64,000 nucleotides of DNA from contig NZ_CP090349.1 of assembly GCF_021398735.1 (NCBI RefSeq), forward strand, positions 1,618,501 to 1,682,500, given 5' to 3'. The DNA comes from Methylobacterium oryzae. Lineage in GTDB: Bacteria > Pseudomonadota > Alphaproteobacteria > Rhizobiales > Beijerinckiaceae. Positions within the stretch are counted from its first letter, which is position 1. Every line of letters begins with the position of its first letter. Shown here one piece after another: positions 15,310 through 24,377 of this stretch. The notes below the pieces were generated by a model. That model was not told where the DNA came from and ran no database searches. It saw nothing but the letters and a program-made list of their open reading frames with translations. Position numbers and translations under genes: made by a program.

Positions 15310-16815
15310 TCAGAAGGCGTTCTGGTAGGCGCGGCGCGAGACGACCGTCTGGATCATGATCTGGATGTCGAACCAGATCGACCAGTTGTCGATGTAGTGC
15401 AGGTCGCAGGCGACGCGCCGCTCCATGGCGAGGTCGGTCTGCGTCTCGCCGCGGTAGCCGTTGACCTGGGCCCAGCCGGTGATCCCGGGCTTCACGTTGT
15501 GCCGGCGGGCGTAGAGGGCGATCCGGCGCTCGAAGCTCCGATCGTGCGCCAAAGCGTGCGGACGGGGGCCGACCAGCGACATCTCTCCGCGCAGGACGTT
15601 GATCAGCTGGGGCAGCTCGTCGAGGTTCGTCCGGCGCAGGATCGCGCCGATCCGGGTGATGCGGCTGTCGTTGCGGGTCGCCTGCCGGAAGGCGGCGTTC
15701 GGATCCGCCCGCATCGACCGGAACTTGAAGACGCCGAACGGCTGCTGGTTAAAGCCGTAGCGCTTCTGCCGGAAGAAGACCGGGCCGGGGCTGTCGAGCT
15801 TGATCGCCACCGCGATCGCGGCGAGCAGCGGCGACAGCGACACGAGGGCGATGGTCGCCACCGTCAGGTCGAGGGCGCGCTTCAGCATGACCTCGCCGAC
15901 GTTGAGCGGACGGCGGCCGATGTTGATCCCCGAGACGCCGCCGACCCGGGCGACCTGCAGGTCCGGGAACCGGTCGAGGACCGCGCCGGGACGCAGGTGG
16001 AGGGCCGAGGGCACCCGCAGGAAGGCGTCGATGCAGCGCTCGACCTCCGCGGTGTCGGCCCAGGGCACCAGCACGAAGACGTCGTCCGGCCGCAGGAAGC
16101 GGACGACGGAGACGGCGAGGTCGAGATCCTCCTGCAACTGGTCGTGGCGCGTGGCCGCGTCGGCGCCGGGATCGACCCGCCGCAGGTAGCTCGTCCCGAT
16201 GATCCGCGAGCCGAGCTGGTCGACCTCCTTGCCGGCGTAGAAGCGCGCGATGTCCTCCTCGTAGCCCACGAGGTGGATCCGGCTGGCGGTGGCCGATCCG
16301 GCGCTCAGCCGCTCGCGCACGAGCCGGCGCACCGCGGCCCGCGCCGCGATGAGCACCGGCAGGCCGGCGGCGAAGATCCCGAGCGAGACGAGCCGCGAGT
16401 AATCGTTGGTCGTCTTCGTCATGAAGCTGACGACGAGCACGGCGGCCCAGGCGATCAGCCAGAGCGAGGCCACCCGCTGGACGCCCGGCTTCTGCGCCAT
16501 CACGTTCTCGAGGCTGTACTCCTCGCGCAGGACGTTCGTGGCGACGATCACCAGCGCCAGCAGCGCCGACAGCCGCGAGCCGCGGACGAGACCCGCCCAC
16601 ACCGTGCCGTCCTGCGCGAGGACTTGGTAGGCGCATTCGAGGCCCAGCGTGACCGCCACGATCGCCGCGATGTCGGTGGCGGCGAGAGTCATGGACAGGG
16701 CGATGCGTGCCAGCGCACGGCCGCGGCGCGGCAGCAGGGCCGACCACACATTGCGGCGGCGCTCCGCCGAGGTCGGCAGCGCCTGAAACGTCTCCGGAAG
16801 CCGATCGTGAAACAT
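15310..16815 (-). CDS. Undecaprenyl-phosphate sugar phosphotransferase (WcaJ/ExoY-type)
   Basis: The 501-aa protein has about four or five N-terminal membrane segments, a cytoplasmic CoA-binding-like domain (residues about 180-290), then the bacterial sugar transferase domain. The latter includes KRALDLTVATIALVSLSPLL, the catalytic FFRQKRYGFNQQPFGVFKFRSM, and NLDELPQLINVLRGEMSLVGPRP. This is the polyisoprenyl-phosphate hexose-1-phosphate transferase family that starts exopolysaccharide or O-antigen repeat units, most often with glucose or galactose. No other polysaccharide genes are adjacent, although a fucosyltransferase-like gene lies elsewhere in the window. The start ATG at 16813-16815 is followed by a typical soluble N-terminal leader. 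Confidence 0.9.
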   Translation of the reverse strand: MFHDRLPETFQALPTSAERRRNVWSALLPRRGRALARIALSMTLAATDIAAIVAVTLGLECAYQVLAQDGTVWAGLVRGSRLSALLALVIVATNVLREEYSLENVMAQKPGVQRVASLWLIAWAAVLVVSFMTKTTNDYSRLVSLGIFAAGLPVLIAARAAVRRLVRERLSAGSATASRIHLVGYEEDIARFYAGKEVDQLGSRIIGTSYLRRVDPGADAATRHDQLQEDLDLAVSVVRFLRPDDVFVLVPWADTAEVERCIDAFLRVPSALHLRPGAVLDRFPDLQVARVGGVSGINIGRRPLNVGEVMLKRALDLTVATIALVSLSPLLAAIAVAIKLDSPGPVFFRQKRYGFNQQPFGVFKFRSMRADPNAAFRQATRNDSRITRIGAILRRTNLDELPQLINVLRGEMSLVGPRPHALAHDRSFERRIALYARRHNVKPGITGWAQVNGYRGETQTDLAMERRVACDLHYIDNWSIWFDIQIMIQTVVSRRAYQNAF

Positions 16816-17116
16816 CTGACCCGCAACGTCCCGTCTTAGTCGGACTCTGTACCAGTCTGAGACACGAAAGGTTTCAGCGCCGCCTGGTGACGGTCACGGA
16901 GCAAGCCGCGGGCCCGGCGGGTTCACGATCGCAGTCGCGGATGAGCGCTGCGACTTAGGGCCTGCTTCCGGAGGAGGCAATACATAGTTAATGCTGAGTG
17001 ACTGTTCGGCGCAGCCGGCCGTCGCGAGGTTTGACGGGGGACCGTTTTCGCCGGAGCTATTTCAATTCACGCGAGTTTCTTTCATCGCGGTTTCAACCGG
17101 ATCGGCGCCTCGAATG
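16816..17116. other. Intergenic region without a recognisable gene
   Basis: The stretch lies between the start of the sugar-transferase gene and the hairpin downstream of the monooxygenase gene. It includes an AT-richer patch around 16975-17000 (aatacatagttaatgctg) that could carry promoter elements for the sugar transferase or another transcript. I see no convincing -35/-10 pair. An ORF starting at 16991 reads as antisense shadow and Arg-rich noise. Confidence 0.4.
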
Positions 17117-17141
17117 ACCCCGGCCGAAGGGCGGCCGGGGT
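17117..17141. terminator. Terminator-like hairpin downstream of the monooxygenase gene
   Basis: A perfect 10-bp inverted repeat (ACCCCGGCCG ... CGGCCGGGGT) with a 5-nt loop lies 9 bp beyond the stop of the minus-strand monooxygenase gene. There is no T-run after it, so it may be a Rho-independent terminator of the GC-only type or a 3' stabilising hairpin. Confidence 0.55.
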
Positions 17142-17150
17142 CCGCCGCGT

Positions 17151-17498
17151 TCAGACGGCGTCCGCGTCCTGGCGCGCATCGGCCGTCCCGCCGACCGTCT
17201 GGATCGTCTCGAAACCCTCGAATTGGGGGTGGCCGAGATACAGGGGCTTGGTCGAGGGCACGCGGCCATGCGCCTTGCGGAACTGCTCGGACCGGGTCCA
17301 GGCCTCGAAATCGGCACGCGATCGCCAGATCGTGTGCGAGGCGTAGAGCACGTGGTCCTCGTGCTCGGGGCCGCGCAGCAGGTGAAACTCGACGAAGCCC
17401 GGCATCTCGCCGAGGTGGCTGTCGCGCCCGAGCCAGACGGCCTCGAAATCCGCCGTCGCGTCCTTAACGACCTTGAAGCGATTCATCGCGATGAACAT
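17151..17498 (-). CDS. Antibiotic-biosynthesis-monooxygenase (ABM) domain protein, IsdG/HmuQ-like
   Basis: The 115-aa protein begins MFIAMNRFKVVKD and contains FVEFHLLRGPEHEDHVLYASHTIWRSRADFEAWTRSEQF. This is the pattern of dimeric ABM-fold heme-degrading monooxygenases of the IsdG/HmuQ group (Asn near residue 6, Trp and His in the core). In Rhizobiales such proteins release iron from heme. The ABM fold is confident, but the heme role is inferred. The start is ATG at 17496-17498, preceded by GGAGG. It stands alone and is divergent from the XRE regulator about 355 bp away. Confidence 0.75.
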   Translation of the reverse strand: MFIAMNRFKVVKDATADFEAVWLGRDSHLGEMPGFVEFHLLRGPEHEDHVLYASHTIWRSRADFEAWTRSEQFRKAHGRVPSTKPLYLGHPQFEGFETIQTVGGTADARQDADAV

Positions 17499-17511
17499 GC
17501 GTGCCTCCTGC

Positions 17512-17555
17512 GCGGTACCGAACCTACATGCCCCTGTGGTCCTAAGGGGTACCGC
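17512..17555. promoter_or_regulatory. Inverted repeat just upstream of the monooxygenase gene
   Basis: GCGGTACC (17512-17519) is repeated inversely as GGTACCGC (17548-17555). A second short pair, CCCC (17531-17534) with GGGG (17546-17549), lies inside or overlaps it. The structure covers the likely 5' untranslated region of the minus-strand gene. It could be an operator for an iron or heme regulator or an RNA hairpin. There is no known consensus that I can match. Confidence 0.35.
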
Positions 17556-17611
17556 CGCGCGGCGACAAGGCGCACCTCGAAAGCAGCCCTGACCTCCACG
17601 TCGACATTTGA

Positions 17612-17624
17612 GCAACAATGTTGC
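17612..17624. promoter_or_regulatory. Palindrome GCAAC-AAT-GTTGC in an AT-rich patch upstream of the XRE gene
   Basis: A perfect 5-bp inverted repeat with a 3-bp spacer lies at the start of an AT-richer stretch (about 17605-17690). That stretch is unlike the surrounding sequence and lies upstream of the XRE regulator start. It may be an operator, possibly autoregulatory. The rest of the 17556-17853 gap holds nothing else I can support. Confidence 0.35.
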
Positions 17625-17853
17625 AAAGATGTGTGGGCTTAAACTAGAAGATGTAACCTTCGACTTGCGAAGCTTGACAACTTGGTGTCCTACTGCGCCC
17701 CGGTTCACCTGTGTCGGGATCAGGGCTATAGCCGGACATCGGCACGGAGTACCGGCAACCTGGCGTGCAGGACATGCGACTAAGGGGCGGACGGTGAAGC
17801 GGCGCGACAGCGAGGCGAAGACACCCCGTCCGCAGGAGGATGCAGCCCACGCC

Positions 17854-18291
17854 ATGGACAAGGATTCCTCCGGCCAGACGATGCCGAAGCAGACGACGGA
17901 CGTCGATCGCCTCGTCGGCATCCGGATCACAGCGCTGCGCAAGGCTCGCGGCATGAGCCAGACCGCGCTGGGCAACGCGGTCGGCGTGACCTTCCAGCAG
18001 GTTCAGAAATACGAGAAGGGCCAGAACCGGGTCGGGGCCGGCCGGCTGCGCGAGATCGCGCGCCTCCTCGAGGTTCCGGTCTCCGCGTTCTTCGAGGAGA
18101 ACGAGCCGCGCGAGAACGCGCAGGAGGACGTGTTCGGCTTCCTCAGCGCCCACGGCGCCATCGAGCTGCTGCGCGCCTACGCCCAGATCGAGGACGAGCA
18201 GATGCGCCGCGACGTGCTCGCGCTGGTCCGCAGCGCCGCGCGACTCGCGCAGAACCGCGGCGCAACCGCGCCGACGACGGATCCGGCCTGA
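17854..18291 (+). CDS. XRE-family helix-turn-helix regulator
   Basis: The 145-aa protein has an N-terminal HTH_3 domain (VGIRITALRKARGMSQTALGNAVGVTFQQVQKYEKGQNRVG, LREIARLLEVPVSAFFEE). The Rhizobiales-type C-terminal helical part ends in a disordered Thr/Pro tail. Proteins of this type are numerous in Methylobacterium and related genera, and their targets are mostly unknown. The frame is open to 17608. ATG at 17854 is chosen because a GGAGG lies upstream, although 13-14 nt away; ATG at 17881 is the alternative. It is convergent with cobB, 60 bp away. Confidence 0.8.
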   Translation: MDKDSSGQTMPKQTTDVDRLVGIRITALRKARGMSQTALGNAVGVTFQQVQKYEKGQNRVGAGRLREIARLLEVPVSAFFEENEPRENAQEDVFGFLSAHGAIELLRAYAQIEDEQMRRDVLALVRSAARLAQNRGATAPTTDPA

Positions 18292-18351
18292 CCGGCGCGC
18301 GAAACAGGCTTCACCTCGGGGACCTTCGAAGCGGCTGCGCCGAGCCCGGCG

Positions 18352-19671
18352 TCACGGCGGATCGGTCGCGATCAGGTGGAAGAAGCTGCCGGTGACGGGT
18401 CCGACCCGGTGGCCGGCCAGTCCCAGATCGACACCTTCGGCATCCGTCACGCGGGCGAGCGCCGTTTCCTCCGGCGCGATCGGCGAGAGCTCGCTGGCGT
18501 AGTGGAATTCGTGGCCGACAAGGCGCGTGCCCGCGGCGCCGAGCAGGCCGGATTCGCAGAGCCGCGCGACGCGATAGCCGAGATGCAGCTTGCGCCGGTG
18601 ATACGAGGTCGCGACCGGCAGCAGTCCGGCCATGGCATGGGTCGCTCCGTCGGCATCCTGCAACGTCTCGCCCAGGACCATGTAGCCGCCGCACTCCCCG
18701 TGGACCGGCCGGGTCCGCGCGAAGCGGCGCAGCCTGTCCAGGAAGCGGGTCGCGCCGGCGATCGGGCCCGCGTGCAGTTCCGGATAGCCGCCCGGCAGCC
18801 AGCAGACGTCGCAATCCTCGGGCGGTCCCTCGTCGGCCAAGGGCGAGAACGGCACGAGCTCGGCGCCGGCCATCCGCCACCCGGTCTCAAGATGCGGGTA
18901 GAGGAAGCTGAACGCCGCGTCCCGGGCGACCGCCACGCGCTGTCCGGGCGGCCGGGGCAGGCGGCCACCGGAGGGCGGTACGGTGCCGCTCGCGCAGGCC
19001 GTCACGGCGTCGAGGTCGATGCCCGCCTCCGCGAGGTCGGCGAGCCTGTCGAGGCGCGCGGCGAGATCCGCGGTCTCGCCGGCCTGCACGAGCCCCAGGT
19101 GGCGCTCGGGCAGGACGAGCTGCGCGTCGCGCATCAGCGCGCCGAGCACCGGCAGCCCCGCGCGCTCCATGCCGGCTTCGACGAGGCGCCGGTGACGGGC
19201 GCTCGCCACCTTGTTGAGGATCACGCCGGCGATCCGGATGCGGGGATCGTAGAGCTTGCAGCCGAGCGCCACGGCGGCCGCCGATTGCGCCGCGCCCGAC
19301 ACGTCCACCACGAGCACCACCGGCCAGCCGTAGCGCGCGGCGATGTCGGCATTCGCCCCGGTGCGGTTCTCGGCCGCCCGGACGCCGTCGAACAGGCCCA
19401 TGGACCCCTCGGCGATCAGCAGATCGGCCGCCGCCGCCGTCGCGCCCGCCAGCGCGTCGAGGAGCGGCGGCGCCATGGCGAAGCTGTCGAGGTTGAAGCT
19501 CGGATGGCCGGTCGCGGCCTGGTGGAAGGCCGGATCGATGTAGTCCGGGCCGCACTTCGCGCCGCGCACCCGCAGGCCGCGCCGGGTGAGGGCGCGCATG
19601 AGCGCGAGGGCGACGGTCGTCTTGCCGGAGCTGGAGCGCGGCGCCGCGACGAGGAGGCCGGGGGCACTCAC
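18352..19671 (-). CDS. cobB: Cobyrinic acid a,c-diamide synthase CobB
   Basis: The 439-aa protein has an N-terminal ATP-binding DTB/CobB domain (Walker-like [41 protein letters not shown]). Its C-terminal class-I-like glutamine amidotransferase domain has the nucleophile in [14 protein letters not shown] and the histidine in GHEFHYS-like GHEFHYASE. It amidates side chains a and c of (hydrogeno)byrinic acid using glutamine. The start is GTG at 19669-19671, overlapping the cobM stop (GTGA); the first residues [18 protein letters not shown] match the family. It is the last gene of the minus-strand cob run. Confidence 0.95.
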   Translation of the reverse strand: MSAPGLLVAAPRSSSGKTTVALALMRALTRRGLRVRGAKCGPDYIDPAFHQAATGHPSFNLDSFAMAPPLLDALAGATAAAADLLIAEGSMGLFDGVRAAENRTGANADIAARYGWPVVLVVDVSGAAQSAAAVALGCKLYDPRIRIAGVILNKVASARHRRLVEAGMERAGLPVLGALMRDAQLVLPERHLGLVQAGETADLAARLDRLADLAEAGIDLDAVTACASGTVPPSGGRLPRPPGQRVAVARDAAFSFLYPHLETGWRMAGAELVPFSPLADEGPPEDCDVCWLPGGYPELHAGPIAGATRFLDRLRRFARTRPVHGECGGYMVLGETLQDADGATHAMAGLLPVATSYHRRKLHLGYRVARLCESGLLGAAGTRLVGHEFHYASELSPIAPEETALARVTDAEGVDLGLAGHRVGPVTGSFFHLIATDPP

Positions 19672-20444
19672 GACCGCGACCCCACCGTGCCGCCCGGCCG
19701 GTAGCGCCGGTCGTAGTCGGGCGCGTAGAGGGCGCTCTCGCGGAACTCCGCGGCGCCCAGCGCCGGTCCGACCAGGATCAGGGCGGTGCGCTCCAGACCG
19801 GCCTCCGCGACGAGCCCGGGCAGCGCGGCGAGATCGCCCACGAGCGCCCGCTCGTCCGGCCAGGAGGCTCGGAACACCGCCGCCGCCGGGCAAGACGGGC
19901 CGTAGAAGGGGATCAGCTCGGCGGCGACGGCCTCGACGACGTGGATCGACAGGTGAATCGCCAGGGTCGCGCCGGTGGCCGCGTAGGCCGCCAGCGTCTC
20001 CCGCTCGGGCATGGCGCTCGCCCGCCCGGAGGTGCGGGTCAGGACCACGGTCTGGGCCACGCCCGGGACCGTCAGCTCCCGGCGCAGCAGCGCGGCCGCG
20101 GCCGCGAAGGCGGGGACACCCGGCGTCACCGTGTAGGGAATGGCCAGCGCGTCGAGCCGGCGCATCTGCTCGGCCAGGGCGCTCCAGATCGACAGGTCGC
20201 CGGAATGCAGGCGCGCCACGTCCTGGCCGGCCGCGTGCGCCGAACGGATCTCCGCCAGGATGGCGTCGAGGTCGAGGGGCGCCGTGTCGACGATCCGGGC
20301 ACCGGGCGGGCACCAGCCCAGGATCTCGGGTGCGACGAGCGACCCGGCGTAGAGGCAGACGGGACAGGCGGCGATGCGGTCGCGCCCGCGCACCGTGATC
20401 AGGTCGGCCGCGCCGGGGCCGGCGCCGATGAAGTGGACGGTCAT
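19668..20444 (-). CDS. cobM: Precorrin-4 C11-methyltransferase CobM
   Basis: The 258-aa SAM-dependent tetrapyrrole methyltransferase has the family motifs [34 protein letters not shown] (the GDxxxW loop) and ILVGPALG. It adds the C11 methyl of precorrin-5. ATG at 20442-20444 overlaps the cobE stop (ATGA), and the stop overlaps cobB. The 13 in-frame residues upstream are not conserved. Confidence 0.95.
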   Translation of the reverse strand: MTVHFIGAGPGAADLITVRGRDRIAACPVCLYAGSLVAPEILGWCPPGARIVDTAPLDLDAILAEIRSAHAAGQDVARLHSGDLSIWSALAEQMRRLDALAIPYTVTPGVPAFAAAAALLRRELTVPGVAQTVVLTRTSGRASAMPERETLAAYAATGATLAIHLSIHVVEAVAAELIPFYGPSCPAAAVFRASWPDERALVGDLAALPGLVAEAGLERTALILVGPALGAAEFRESALYAPDYDRRYRPGGTVGSRS

Positions 20445-20845
20445 GGTTCCCGTGTCGTGTCGTATCGGACAGCCAGGGCGCAAGTGGCGCCGCCGCTCGC
20501 GATCCGGGGTAGGGCGAGGCGGCTCCGGGGCCCGGCGCCGGCGAGGGCCGCCGCCTCGGCCAGCGAGCCGACGCCGCGCAGGCGCTCGATCCGCGCCGAG
20601 CGGGTGACGACCTCGGCGTCGCGGGCCTCCAGCGCGGCGGCGGCGATGGAATGCGGTGCCAGGCCGAACCGGGCCGTCGCCGCGCGGATCGCCGGGTCCG
20701 ACGCCCGGTCGTCAGCCGTGGCCACGGCCGCGAGGCTCGACCGCGCGGCGCCGACCAGGACGAGAGCGCGCTCGATCAACTCCGCGATCTCCTCGGCCTC
20801 GGTGCCCCGGCGGAACCCGATGCCGGCGACCAGCGCTCCGGTCAC
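20441..20845 (-). CDS. cobE: Cobalamin biosynthesis protein CobE (CbiG C-terminal-like)
   Basis: The 134-aa protein matches the single-domain CobE group: [40 protein letters not shown], and [26 protein letters not shown]. The same fold forms the C-terminal half of CbiG. In the aerobic pathway it is needed for cobalamin synthesis, possibly in handling an intermediate, but its exact reaction is not settled. The start is GTG at 20843-20845, overlapping the cobL stop (GTGA). Confidence 0.9.
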   Translation of the reverse strand: MTGALVAGIGFRRGTEAEEIAELIERALVLVGAARSSLAAVATADDRASDPAIRAATARFGLAPHSIAAAALEARDAEVVTRSARIERLRGVGSLAEAAALAGAGPRSRLALPRIASGGATCALAVRYDTTREP

Positions 20846-22062
20846 GGCTTGGTCCAGGCCCACTGGATCACCGTCATGGCCGGGCGCCAGCCGTGCATTC
20901 CCCCGACCGGGCTCGCCCGCTCCACGCCGTAGCGGCGCAGGCTCCCGCCATGCGCCGCGAAGGCCGCGAGCAGCGCGGCCTCGCCCTCGAGGGTCACGGC
21001 GTTGGCGACGCAGCGACCGCCGCCCGGCAGCGCTGCCAGCACGGTCGCGAGGACCCCCGGCTCCGAGACGCCGCCGCCGATGAAAACCGCGTTCGGCGCG
21101 GGCAGGCCGGCGAGCGCGCCCGGCGCCGTGCCGGCGACGACGGCGAGGTCCGGGGCGCCGAGCGCGACGGCGTTGCGGCGGATCCGCTCGACGCGGTCCG
21201 GCCTTCCCTCGATCGCGGTGGCGCGCAGGCTCGGGTGGCGCAGCATCCACTCGATCGCGATCGAGCCGGCGCCCGCACCGACATCCCAGAGATGCTGTCC
21301 CGGATGCGGGCGCAGCGCCGACAGGGTCAGGGCCCGGATCTCGGACTTGGTCAGCTGCCCGTCATTCTCGAACAGGTCGTCGTCGAGGCCTGGCGCGAGG
21401 GGCAGGGCGCGGCCGGCACCCGCCACCGCGAGCGCCACCGTGTTCAGCGGATCGAAGTCGGCGCCGTCGAACGCGTCGGCGCGGAGCGGGCGGACGCGCT
21501 CGCGCGGCCCGCCCATCGCCTCCAGCACCGTCAGCGTCGACGCGCCGAAGCCCCGGTCGCGCAGCAGGGCGGCAAGGGCGCCGGGCGTCGTGCCGTCCCA
21601 CGACAGGACGAGGAGCCGCGCACCCGGCTGGAGATGCGGAACGATCCGGGTCAGTGCGCGACCGTGGAGCGTGACCAGGGCGCACTCGGCGAGCGGCCAG
21701 CCGAGCCGGGCGCAGGCGAGGCTGAAGGCCGAAGGCTGCGGGAAGGCGCGGATCTCGTCCGCCGGCACCAGCCGGGCGATCTCGGCGCCGATGCCGTAGT
21801 GGAACGGGTCGCCCGTGGCGAGGATGCAGGTCGGCCGGCCACGCCGCGCCAGGATCTCTGGATAGGCCTCGTGGATCGGGCTCGGCCAGGGCTGCGTCTC
21901 CGCGTCGAGCGGCCCGGCGAGGGCGAGGTGGCGCCGGCCTCCGTAGACCACGCGGGCGGCGTCGAGCGCGGCGGCGGCGGACGGCGTCAGTCCGGCCCGG
22001 CCGTCCTCGCCGATCCCGACGATCGACAGCCACGGGACGCTCGACAGCGGGTCAGCGCTCAT
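20842..22062 (-). CDS. cobL: Precorrin-6Y C5,15-methyltransferase (decarboxylating) CobL
   Basis: The 406-aa protein is a CbiE-CbiT fusion. Residues 1 to about 200 are the tetrapyrrole methylase half (LSIVGIGEDGRAGL, ATGDPFHYGIGAE). The C-terminal half is a Rossmann SAM methyltransferase (LWDVGAGAGSIAIEWMLRHP). Together they methylate C5 and C15 and decarboxylate the C12 acetate. ATG at 22060-22062 overlaps the cobK ORF start region on the other strand, so the two genes share almost no promoter space. Transcription from cobJ upstream would have to pass antisense through cobK to reach it. Confidence 0.95.
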   Translation of the reverse strand: MSADPLSSVPWLSIVGIGEDGRAGLTPSAAAALDAARVVYGGRRHLALAGPLDAETQPWPSPIHEAYPEILARRGRPTCILATGDPFHYGIGAEIARLVPADEIRAFPQPSAFSLACARLGWPLAECALVTLHGRALTRIVPHLQPGARLLVLSWDGTTPGALAALLRDRGFGASTLTVLEAMGGPRERVRPLRADAFDGADFDPLNTVALAVAGAGRALPLAPGLDDDLFENDGQLTKSEIRALTLSALRPHPGQHLWDVGAGAGSIAIEWMLRHPSLRATAIEGRPDRVERIRRNAVALGAPDLAVVAGTAPGALAGLPAPNAVFIGGGVSEPGVLATVLAALPGGGRCVANAVTLEGEAALLAAFAAHGGSLRRYGVERASPVGGMHGWRPAMTVIQWAWTKP

Positions 22063-22105
22063 GGACAAGGCGCTTATGAACACGCCGCTCCCGATCACCG
22101 GCACG

Positions 22106-22873
22106 ATGCGGATCCTGATCCTCGGCGGGACCGGCGAGGCGAGCGCCCTGGTGCGGTCGCTCGCGGGGCAGGCGGATCGCGCCGTGACCCTCTCGCTGGC
22201 GGGACGGACGGCGGCGCCGAAGCCCGAGCCGGTCCCGACCCGGATCGGCGGGTTCGGCGGCGCCGAGGGCCTCGCCCGCTACCTGGAGGCCGAGGCGATC
22301 ACCCGCCTGATCGACGCGACCCACCCGTTCGCCGCGCGGATCTCGGCCAACGCCGCGCGCGCGGCGGCCCTGACGGGCGTGCCGCTCCTCGCGATCCGCA
22401 GGCCGGCCTGGAGCCGGGAGCCCGGCGACGACTGGGTCGAGGTCGACGGGATGGAGGAGGCGGTCGCCGCCCTTGGCCCCGAGCCCCGGCGCGTGTTCCT
22501 GACGATCGGTCGACAGGAGGCCGGGGCCTTCGCGGCGGCGCCCCAGCACAGCTACTTGGCGCGGACGGTCGAGCCGCTGGGCGGCATCCTGCCGGTGCCG
22601 CATCTGACCGCCCTGGAGGCGCGCGGACCGTTCGACGCCGCGTCCGAGACGGCCCTGATGCGGGCGAGCCGGATCGAGATCGTGGTCAGCAAGAACGCGG
22701 GCGGCGCGGCGACCTACGGCAAGATCGCGGCGGCGCGCGGCCTCGGAATCCCGGTCGTGATGGTGCGTCGGCCGGGCAAGCCCGACGTGCCGAGCGTCGC
22801 GGACGCCGCCGGCGCGCGCGACTGGCTGGACGCGGGCGATCACGCCGATCCCTCGACCTTGCGGGCCGTGTAG
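22106..22873 (+). CDS. cobK: Precorrin-6A reductase CobK
   Basis: The 255-aa protein begins MRILILGGTGEASALVRSLAG, an NADPH-binding start, and has LIDATHPFAARISANAA and SKNAGGAATYGKIAAARGLGIPVVMVRRP, both hallmark CobK segments. It reduces precorrin-6A to 6B. ATG codons at 22061 and 22076 are also in frame; 22106 is chosen because family members start MRILILGG. It is the only plus-strand gene in the cob block. Its 3' end overlaps the cobJ 3' end by 34 nt, and its 5' region abuts or overlaps cobL. Confidence 0.93.
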   Translation: MRILILGGTGEASALVRSLAGQADRAVTLSLAGRTAAPKPEPVPTRIGGFGGAEGLARYLEAEAITRLIDATHPFAARISANAARAAALTGVPLLAIRRPAWSREPGDDWVEVDGMEEAVAALGPEPRRVFLTIGRQEAGAFAAAPQHSYLARTVEPLGGILPVPHLTALEARGPFDAASETALMRASRIEIVVSKNAGGAATYGKIAAARGLGIPVVMVRRPGKPDVPSVADAAGARDWLDAGDHADPSTLRAV

Positions 22874-23601
22874 ACGAAGGGCGCCCGGCCCGCGCGCGGG
22901 ATCAGCCGCGTCGTCGAGGCGCCCAGGATCACCATCGTGGCCATGTCGGCCGGCACCGCGGGCGCCTCGGCGAGGGTCGCGACGCGGATCGCCTCGTCCG
23001 GCCGGCTGACGGCGCGGGCGAACATCACCGGCGTCTCGGGCGCGCGGATCCCGGCCGCGATCTCCAGCGCCGCCCCGAGCTGCCAGGGCCGGGCGGTGGA
23101 GATCGGGTTGTAGAGCGCCACCACGAAATCCGCGCGCAGCACCGCCTCCAGCCGCGCGGTCACGACCGGCCAGGGTTTCAGGTTGTCCGAGAGCGAGAGC
23201 GCGCAGAAGTCGCCGCCGAGCGGTGCCCCGAGCCGGGCCGCGGCGGCGAGCATCGCGGTGATGCCCGGCTCCACCGTGATGGCGAGGTCGCGCCAGCCGG
23301 GCTCGCCGTACTCGACCGCCTCGAACACCGCCGCCGCCATGGCGAAGACGCCGGGATCGCCGCCGGAGACGACCGCGACCCGGCGGCCGGAGGCGGCGAG
23401 CTGCAGCGCGTGGCGCGCCCGGTCGACCTCCACCCGGTTGTCACTGGCGTGCCGGACGAGGCCGGGCCGCTCGGGCACGCGGGCCACGTAGGGGAAGTAG
23501 CCGACGACGTCCTCCGCCGCGTCCAGCGCCCGGCGGGCCGACTCGGTCAGCAGGGCCGCGTCGCCCGGCCCGAGGCCGACGACGGTGAGGCTTCCGCTCA
23601 C
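22840..23601 (-). CDS. cobJ: Precorrin-3B C17-methyltransferase CobJ
   Basis: The 253-aa tetrapyrrole methyltransferase begins GSLTVVGLGPGDAALLT. It has VVSGGDPGVFAMAAAV (SAM/GDP loop), FCALSLSDNLKPWPVV and ADFVVALYNP, characteristic of CobJ/CbiH. It methylates C17 and contracts the ring to precorrin-4. The start is GTG at 23599-23601, overlapping the cobI stop (GTGA). The last 34 nt overlap cobK on the opposite strand. Confidence 0.95.
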   Translation of the reverse strand: MSGSLTVVGLGPGDAALLTESARRALDAAEDVVGYFPYVARVPERPGLVRHASDNRVEVDRARHALQLAASGRRVAVVSGGDPGVFAMAAAVFEAVEYGEPGWRDLAITVEPGITAMLAAAARLGAPLGGDFCALSLSDNLKPWPVVTARLEAVLRADFVVALYNPISTARPWQLGAALEIAAGIRAPETPVMFARAVSRPDEAIRVATLAEAPAVPADMATMVILGASTTRLIPRAGRAPFVYTARKVEGSA

Positions 23602-24377
23602 GGTCGCCGGCCCTCTCCGGGCAGGAGCACCATCGAGAAGTAGGGCGCGTCGTCGTCGGCCTTGTCGGCCAGCATCACGACCCGCTCGCCCGCCATCGTG
23701 CCGCGCTCCACGTAGACCGCGCGCGCGAGCAGCCCGGCGGCCGACAGGGCGGCCCGGACCTTCGGCAGGTGCCGCCCGAGCTTCATCACCACGGCCGCGT
23801 CCGTGCCGCGCAGGCGCTCGGTCAGCGCGTCGAGCGACAGGGTCGCCGGCAGGACGGTGAGGACGTCGTCGCCCCACGTGATCGGCGTGCCGGCCCGGGT
23901 CCAGCAGCCCGACATGCCGGTGACGCCCGGAACCACCTCCACGGGGAACCGGTCCTTCAGGCGCCGCCAGAGGTGCATGAACGAGCCGTAGAAGAACGGA
24001 TCGCCCTCCGACAGGATCGCGACGTCGCGCCCGGCGCCCAGGTGATCGGCGAGCTGCCCGGCCGCCTCGTCGTAGAATCCGGCCAGCGCCGCGACGTAGT
24101 CCGGGTGCTCGGGATGGATCTCGGTCGTGTAGGGATAGGCGAGGGCCATCTCGCGGGCCGGGTCGCGCAGGATCGCGTCCGCGATGGTGCGGGCGTTGCC
24201 CCGCCGGCCGCGCTTGCAGAAATGCACCAGCACGGGCGCGCGCATCAGGATGCGCTGCGCCTTCACGGTCAGCAGCTCCGGATCGCCCGGGCCCATCCCG
24301 ACGCCGTAGAGCGTGCCCGTCACCGCGGCCGCGGGGATCTCCTCGGTCGGGCCGTCGAGGCGCTCGAAACCGTCCAT
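23598..24377 (-). CDS. cobI: Precorrin-2 C20-methyltransferase CobI
   Basis: The 259-aa protein has TLYGVGMGPGDPELLTVKAQRIL at the N-terminal side, ILSEGDPFFYGSFMHLWRRL and VPGVTGMSGCWTRAGTPITWGDD, the CobI signatures. It adds the C20 methyl to give precorrin-3A. ATG at 24375-24377 overlaps the cobH stop by one base (TGATG). Confidence 0.95.
   Translation of the reverse strand: MDGFERLDGPTEEIPAAAVTGTLYGVGMGPGDPELLTVKAQRILMRAPVLVHFCKRGRRGNARTIADAILRDPAREMALAYPYTTEIHPEHPDYVAALAGFYDEAAGQLADHLGAGRDVAILSEGDPFFYGSFMHLWRRLKDRFPVEVVPGVTGMSGCWTRAGTPITWGDDVLTVLPATLSLDALTERLRGTDAAVVMKLGRHLPKVRAALSAAGLLARAVYVERGTMAGERVVMLADKADDDAPYFSMVLLPGEGRRP

Noticed and set aside
16991..17467. Plus-strand ORF overlapping the monooxygenase gene
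   Set aside because: Its first 25 residues look plausible, but the rest is the Arg-rich antisense of the 115-aa monooxygenase; no family match.
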